Assembly (NCBI GenBank): GCA_016207405.1
Contig: JACQPQ010000023.1
Span: 1-36,996, forward strand
From: Gammaproteobacteria bacterium
GTDB taxonomy: Bacteria > Pseudomonadota > Gammaproteobacteria > JACQPQ01
DNA length: 36,996 nt
Reading direction: 5' to 3'
In this document: one piece after another, positions 33,353 to 36,996 of the stretch
How positions within the stretch are numbered: the first letter of the stretch is position 1
Layout of the letters: the number at the start of each line of letters is the position of its first letter
Position numbers and translations under genes: made by a program
Notes under the pieces: generated by a model
The model's input: only the letters and a program-made list of their open reading frames with translations
Databases searched by the model: none
Told to the model about the DNA's origin: nothing

Positions 33353-34723
33353 TTAACAGTCCACAAAAGCACCATTTCTGAGACAAACTCCGCTTTTGGG
33401 TTGAATGGTGGGGATGCGGGAACTCCGGAGATCATCCGCCTCGGCCTTTTGAACCATCATTCGTAAATTTCGGCTCATCTCTTCCGCGGCCTGCACTTCT
33501 AGTGTAAGAAGCTCAAGATCGCCGACTAACTTATTTTTCCCTTCTTCCAAAAGCTTACTCGCCAGCGGATTATTTTGAATGCTCGGCAATGCTAAGGCGG
33601 TATCCAACAAATTCTTAGCCAAACGCCCTTCGCGGTGGACTTCTAAATACGCTTTATCAAACGCTATGCGAGCAATGACTTCATCTTTATGCTTCCAGTC
33701 GCGCGCAAGACGCTCTAGCAAACTAGCGGTGATGAGGGGGCCAGCGGTAGGGGCGCCAAGCGCACGCCTCAGAATGTCTGGTGTTGCACCGCCCTTGGTT
33801 TTTTCAAGAGAGTCTCTGGTATCTACAACCGCCTTATTTAATCGCTCTAAATTCTGTTTTGCCCGCAGGTGATAAATATAATCTATGCCCTTTGCTGGAA
33901 TTCTGATAAAAGATTCTTTGGTGAGTTCTGTGTCTCCAACTAAATCTCTTACCACTTGGGCAGCACTGACGCCTCCTTTAAATGTCTCACTATAAATATT
34001 GTTCGGTTCCATGGCACTCGTGAGCTTTTCATAAGCACACTTCGCCGTTTCAGAGATCACTAGGAATGGTTTATTTTCTCCCGAACAAATGGCATTAGGA
34101 TTGCAAGGACAAGGAAAGCGAAGGGGTTGCCCTGCTAATTCTTCTATCGACTGCATGGCTGTCAAAACGTTTCCATTTTTTTGCTTCTGTTGCAGTTCTT
34201 CAAGGAAGCGTGTTTGATTCGTAGTTAAGAGCGCGCGAGCCGAAGAGACTTCAGGGGTCAAACACGAAGCCTGTTCGAGCGCTTCACATCTCCTTACTTT
34301 CTGGTCAATAAGCCCCACGCTTAATTCCGTTGCAAATGATAAAAGATTAAACAAGCGGGGGTTGGTCGCTTGCAGGGTATATAAAGGATTATTTTGCAAA
34401 GCCCACGCCACTCTCCCTGCCCGGTTAAAAAGAAGCCGTGTGTCGACCTTAATGGCTTGTTCTAAAGCATCTTCAGGTTTAAAAAGTCCGCAGTCCAAAC
34501 GGCTCCCCACCATTTGTGCCTCGCCGAGGGAGGGCACCTCTATAAATTCAACACCGGGAGGAAGCGGCGCTGCACCTCCTATGGCATAGTAAAAATCTGA
34601 ATCTTTAGGGATTTGCTTAAAGGCTTGTTTTAAGTCAACCGATGCATTCTTAGTTTCCGCGTGGAGTGGAAACAATGTAACAAGGATGAGTATGTTTAAG
34701 AAGGTTTTGATACGAATTTCCAT
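33353..34723 (-). CDS. ICE conjugation protein, PFL_4711-like
   Basis: The 456-residue exported protein has a signal peptide (about 1-22, ending HAETK). It resembles the integrating-conjugative-element family named PFL_4711: FYYAIGGAAPLPP near residue 45, LDCGLFKPEDALEQ, TNPRLFNLLSFATELSVG and a cluster of cysteines (CPCNPNAIC). The family precedes TraG-N genes in GI-type ICE operons, as here (15-bp gap to paralog 3). The exact role is unknown; it probably acts in the periplasm as part of the mating apparatus. Heptad-like stretches occur at about 385-440. Confidence 0.68.
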   Translation of the reverse strand: MEIRIKTFLNILILVTLFPLHAETKNASVDLKQAFKQIPKDSDFYYAIGGAAPLPPGVEFIEVPSLGEAQMVGSRLDCGLFKPEDALEQAIKVDTRLLFNRAGRVAWALQNNPLYTLQATNPRLFNLLSFATELSVGLIDQKVRRCEALEQASCLTPEVSSARALLTTNQTRFLEELQQKQKNGNVLTAMQSIEELAGQPLRFPCPCNPNAICSGENKPFLVISETAKCAYEKLTSAMEPNNIYSETFKGGVSAAQVVRDLVGDTELTKESFIRIPAKGIDYIYHLRAKQNLERLNKAVVDTRDSLEKTKGGATPDILRRALGAPTAGPLITASLLERLARDWKHKDEVIARIAFDKAYLEVHREGRLAKNLLDTALALPSIQNNPLASKLLEEGKNKLVGDLELLTLEVQAAEEMSRNLRMMVQKAEADDLRSSRIPTIQPKSGVCLRNGAFVDC

Positions 34724-34737
34724 ATTTGTCTCTCTTT

Positions 34738-36996
34738 TTACTCAGTCCCCGGCCTTCTAGGGATGGGCTGGCGATGCGGCGGTTCGGGAATATAACGGGG
34801 TTGCGGTTCGGGCGCCTCTTTCTCGTTGTATAAAACAGTCGCTTCGTTTCCTGGCCTTTCTTTATAATACAATTCTTCACTCAATGTTTTACCCAAATCA
34901 TCATTCGATGATTCAAGCTGAGAGTTGATTTGAGCTATTCTCGTTTTAGCGAACCACGAAATACTGCCTTTCTTTTTAGGCAACTTTTTCTCACCTTTTC
35001 TGGGTTTTAAAACTTGATTCACATGTAGGAGAGCAGCCTGTTCGTGTTGCAATAATCCTTTAAAGGCGTTGAGTCTGGCATCATCGCTAAACCATGCTTG
35101 AATGGTTTTATCCGTCGCTTGTTGCGATTCGAACACTCTTTTAAACCCCTGATTATCGAACAATGCCTTCCCTATAAAATTAAAATCCTGCTCCATCTTA
35201 TTAAAAGGTGTCCATTCATCCTTCGTGTTCTCACCCATGCACATTGAATGTTCGTTGAAAAGTTTTTGATTTAATAAATCGAGTTCCTGCTTCATCTCCA
35301 CTACAAATGACGAGGGGTACGTGGCCATCCAAAACTCTCGTTCTGAACTGGATTTTGGAACTTGAGTGGAGAAAAGGCTGGGTTCCTCAGGTTTTATAAT
35401 TGCTTCAAAACTAAAATTAAAAGGACTGTCACTAGGTAAAACACGTATCCCCTTTGGGTTCTGAACAAATTGCTGTATTCTTTCTATCTCGTTCATTTTT
35501 TCCATCTGAGATCTTGCATCCAGCTTATCCAAGACAATAAAAATCTGGTCATAGCGCTTTATTCTGGATTCAAAGGGTAAGTCATATTCCCCGTTCTTCA
35601 TCTTCTCGTAAACGTTATGAATTCTGTGAAAATTCGCATCCGTCCTCATGGCCATGCCAATTTTTAATAGTTTTTTCTGAATGAGCGTGTGGATGTTTTT
35701 CTCAATTTGTTCTTCCAGTTTCCTTTGCTTTTCGGATTTTTCTGCCAGAGTTTGTATTCTGGAGTCTAAACCAGCTAAACAGGCTTCTTTACTTTCATGC
35801 TGATGTTTAAATTCTGAAGCTTCTGCTATCTGACTTAAGTATTTTATTATCTTCGGCCTCATGTTTTCATTCTGTGCTTGTCTTTGAATATCCGTTTCAT
35901 CTAACCAGGCAATTAAAGAGCCAGATAACGGGTCTACCACTTTATCAAAGAGATGTGCCAATACCATTGCAGATGCCAACTCCCCCGTTTCAATCAGAAA
36001 ACCTGCAGCCCAGGGTAATGGACCAGCAGGGGCTAGAGCTGCGCCTTCCGGTACCGCTGATATCCACTTGGCTCCTGCTACACAGTGTTTGGCTAAACAA
36101 ACCCCGCCCTTAATTACCGTCATGGCCGTTGCAAATTCCGCCGTGTTGACTCCAATGCTCGCCCAGAATGCTAACTTCTGAGAGGTTGTAATCGTAGATT
36201 CATAGAGGATTTTACTTCTAATTTGTGACTTTTCTTCTTTATCTAAATCAGAATTATCCAACAGCACCCAATCCGGATGTTGCATATAAGCCGTGATTAA
36301 GCTACTTACCATCATGCCCAAAAACATGGGAAAAGCCTCTTTAACTCCACTTGATATAATCTTTGAAAGTTCTCCACCTAGTTGTCTTCCCCCATACGTC
36401 ATGGCTAAACGTAGTGCTTTATCTAAATAAACACTTTGTTTTAAAAGAACCATCTCATTAAACGCTTTATCCGCGTAATGTTGAGTCAAATATCTCATAG
36501 TTTGTTGGAAGGTAAGCATTTGACCTGCCCTCACAATGGCTGCAGTTCCTGCAAACCCTATGTAAGTGAGGACTTCTTCTTTGAATCCTTTAGATGAAAA
36601 TAAGTGTTGGATTCGTTCAAGACTGGCATCATCCGATAAAGCAATCCCTTGAATGGCATCGGCCAAGACTTTCGCAGTTAAATAAGTGCTGAAACTCCAG
36701 CCGGAAGAGGCCAGTATTTGCTTACCCCTTCCCATTTTGGCAAAGGTTTCCGCTCGCTTTTGTTCAAAAGGAGACAGTTTTGAAATTTCTTTCTCAATGG
36801 CTTCTGCCCTTTTGTCCATTAAAGCGCGTAAATCTGGGTTCGAATTAAGACGAGATTCAAATTCTGAAATGAAATCCTTTAAAAATTGAGGAACTTCCCC
36901 TTCTTTGTAACCAGACTGAAGCATTAAAAGAATATTGGAAACAAAATCAAATTTGGAAGATTCAACTGCTGAAGGTTCAATGGGTTCTTTTGGGGG
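34738..36996 (-). CDS. Large membrane/coiled-coil protein of unknown function (5' end beyond window)
   Basis: I do not recognise this protein. The first ATG in the window is at 36924 (728 residues), but the frame stays open to the right edge, so the gene likely starts outside. Counting from that ATG: a charged helix (20-60), hydrophobic segments near 118-135, 196-214, 250-275 and 300-325 (likely membrane), a coiled coil at about 375-425 (AEKSEKQRKLEEQIEKNI), a mixed region, and a Pro/Arg-rich tail (EPQPRYIPEPPHRQPIPRR). It is 14 bases upstream of the PFL_4711-like gene and probably in the same operon. Whether it is transfer machinery or an effector is not decidable here. Confidence 0.6.
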   Translation of the reverse strand, partial: PPKEPIEPSAVESSKFDFVSNILLMLQSGYKEGEVPQFLKDFISEFESRLNSNPDLRALMDKRAEAIEKEISKLSPFEQKRAETFAKMGRGKQILASSGWSFSTYLTAKVLADAIQGIALSDDASLERIQHLFSSKGFKEEVLTYIGFAGTAAIVRAGQMLTFQQTMRYLTQHYADKAFNEMVLLKQSVYLDKALRLAMTYGGRQLGGELSKIISSGVKEAFPMFLGMMVSSLITAYMQHPDWVLLDNSDLDKEEKSQIRSKILYESTITTSQKLAFWASIGVNTAEFATAMTVIKGGVCLAKHCVAGAKWISAVPEGAALAPAGPLPWAAGFLIETGELASAMVLAHLFDKVVDPLSGSLIAWLDETDIQRQAQNENMRPKIIKYLSQIAEASEFKHQHESKEACLAGLDSRIQTLAEKSEKQRKLEEQIEKNIHTLIQKKLLKIGMAMRTDANFHRIHNVYEKMKNGEYDLPFESRIKRYDQIFIVLDKLDARSQMEKMNEIERIQQFVQNPKGIRVLPSDSPFNFSFEAIIKPEEPSLFSTQVPKSSSEREFWMATYPSSFVVEMKQELDLLNQKLFNEHSMCMGENTKDEWTPFNKMEQDFNFIGKALFDNQGFKRVFESQQATDKTIQAWFSDDARLNAFKGLLQHEQAALLHVNQVLKPRKGEKKLPKKKGSISWFAKTRIAQINSQLESSNDDLGKTLSEELYYKERPGNEATVLYNEKEAPEPQPRYIPEPPHRQPIPRRPGTE

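Overview
The window reads as a chromosomal segment of a Gram-negative gammaproteobacterium with moderate GC content. Evidence for this is lipid A and Kdo genes (lpxK, kdsB), aconitase B, class II fumarase, GluRS, a DsbA-like oxidoreductase and an FNR-era anaerobic ribonucleotide reductase. The dense short repeats and a GI/ICE-type conjugation operon would fit a Legionellales/Coxiellaceae-like lineage, but that placement is only a guess.

Bases 1-8442 are mainly housekeeping genes. After a repeat copy at the left edge come a TerC/Alx-type membrane protein, a small protein translationally coupled to a MoeB-rhodanese fusion, a convergent PAS-PAS-GGDEF diguanylate cyclase, and a tight plus-strand run of HMG-CoA lyase, rhomboid protease, LpxK fused to a Trm112 domain, and KdsB. 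LpxK and KdsB start at GTGA overlaps with the gene before them. Bases 8594-13031 hold an acylphosphatase divergent from a three-gene coupled set (WaaP/InaA-like kinase-fold protein, lipoprotein, GluRS), convergent with fumC. Bases 13210-16421 hold a DUF4160/DUF2442 pair, a cold-shock protein, and an anaerobic ribonucleotide reductase whose glycyl-radical domain is encoded as a separate 55-residue ORF.

Bases 16460-20850 are unusual. A secreted protein joins a permuted NlpC/P60 (YiiX-like) domain to a WD40-type propeller containing a very recent 102-bp duplication. Upstream of it lies a group II intron remnant (domains V-VI). An RlmI-like methyltransferase follows, whose last 58 bp are duplicated on the far side of a MITE-like element; the duplicate now forms the C-terminus of the neighbouring DsbA-like gene. 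Bases 21682-27392 form a small accessory/defence island around acnB: a PIN-domain toxin-antitoxin pair, an AbiE type IV system with a broken toxin and a perfect 18-bp palindromic operator, an IS fragment, and a DUF433/DUF5615 pair.

Bases 27488-36996 (all minus strand) are a tRNA-Gln directly following a conjugation-type operon. In transcription order this contains a large membrane/coiled-coil protein running off the window, a PFL_4711-like ICE protein, and three tandem TraG-N-like membrane proteins. A third MITE copy separates two of these paralogs and supplies the Shine-Dalgarno-like sequence of the downstream one.

The most noteworthy items are the split class III ribonucleotide reductase, the triplicated TraG-N proteins, the YiiX-WD40 fusion, the nested-palindrome MITE family with its 58-bp flanking duplication, and the group II intron relic.
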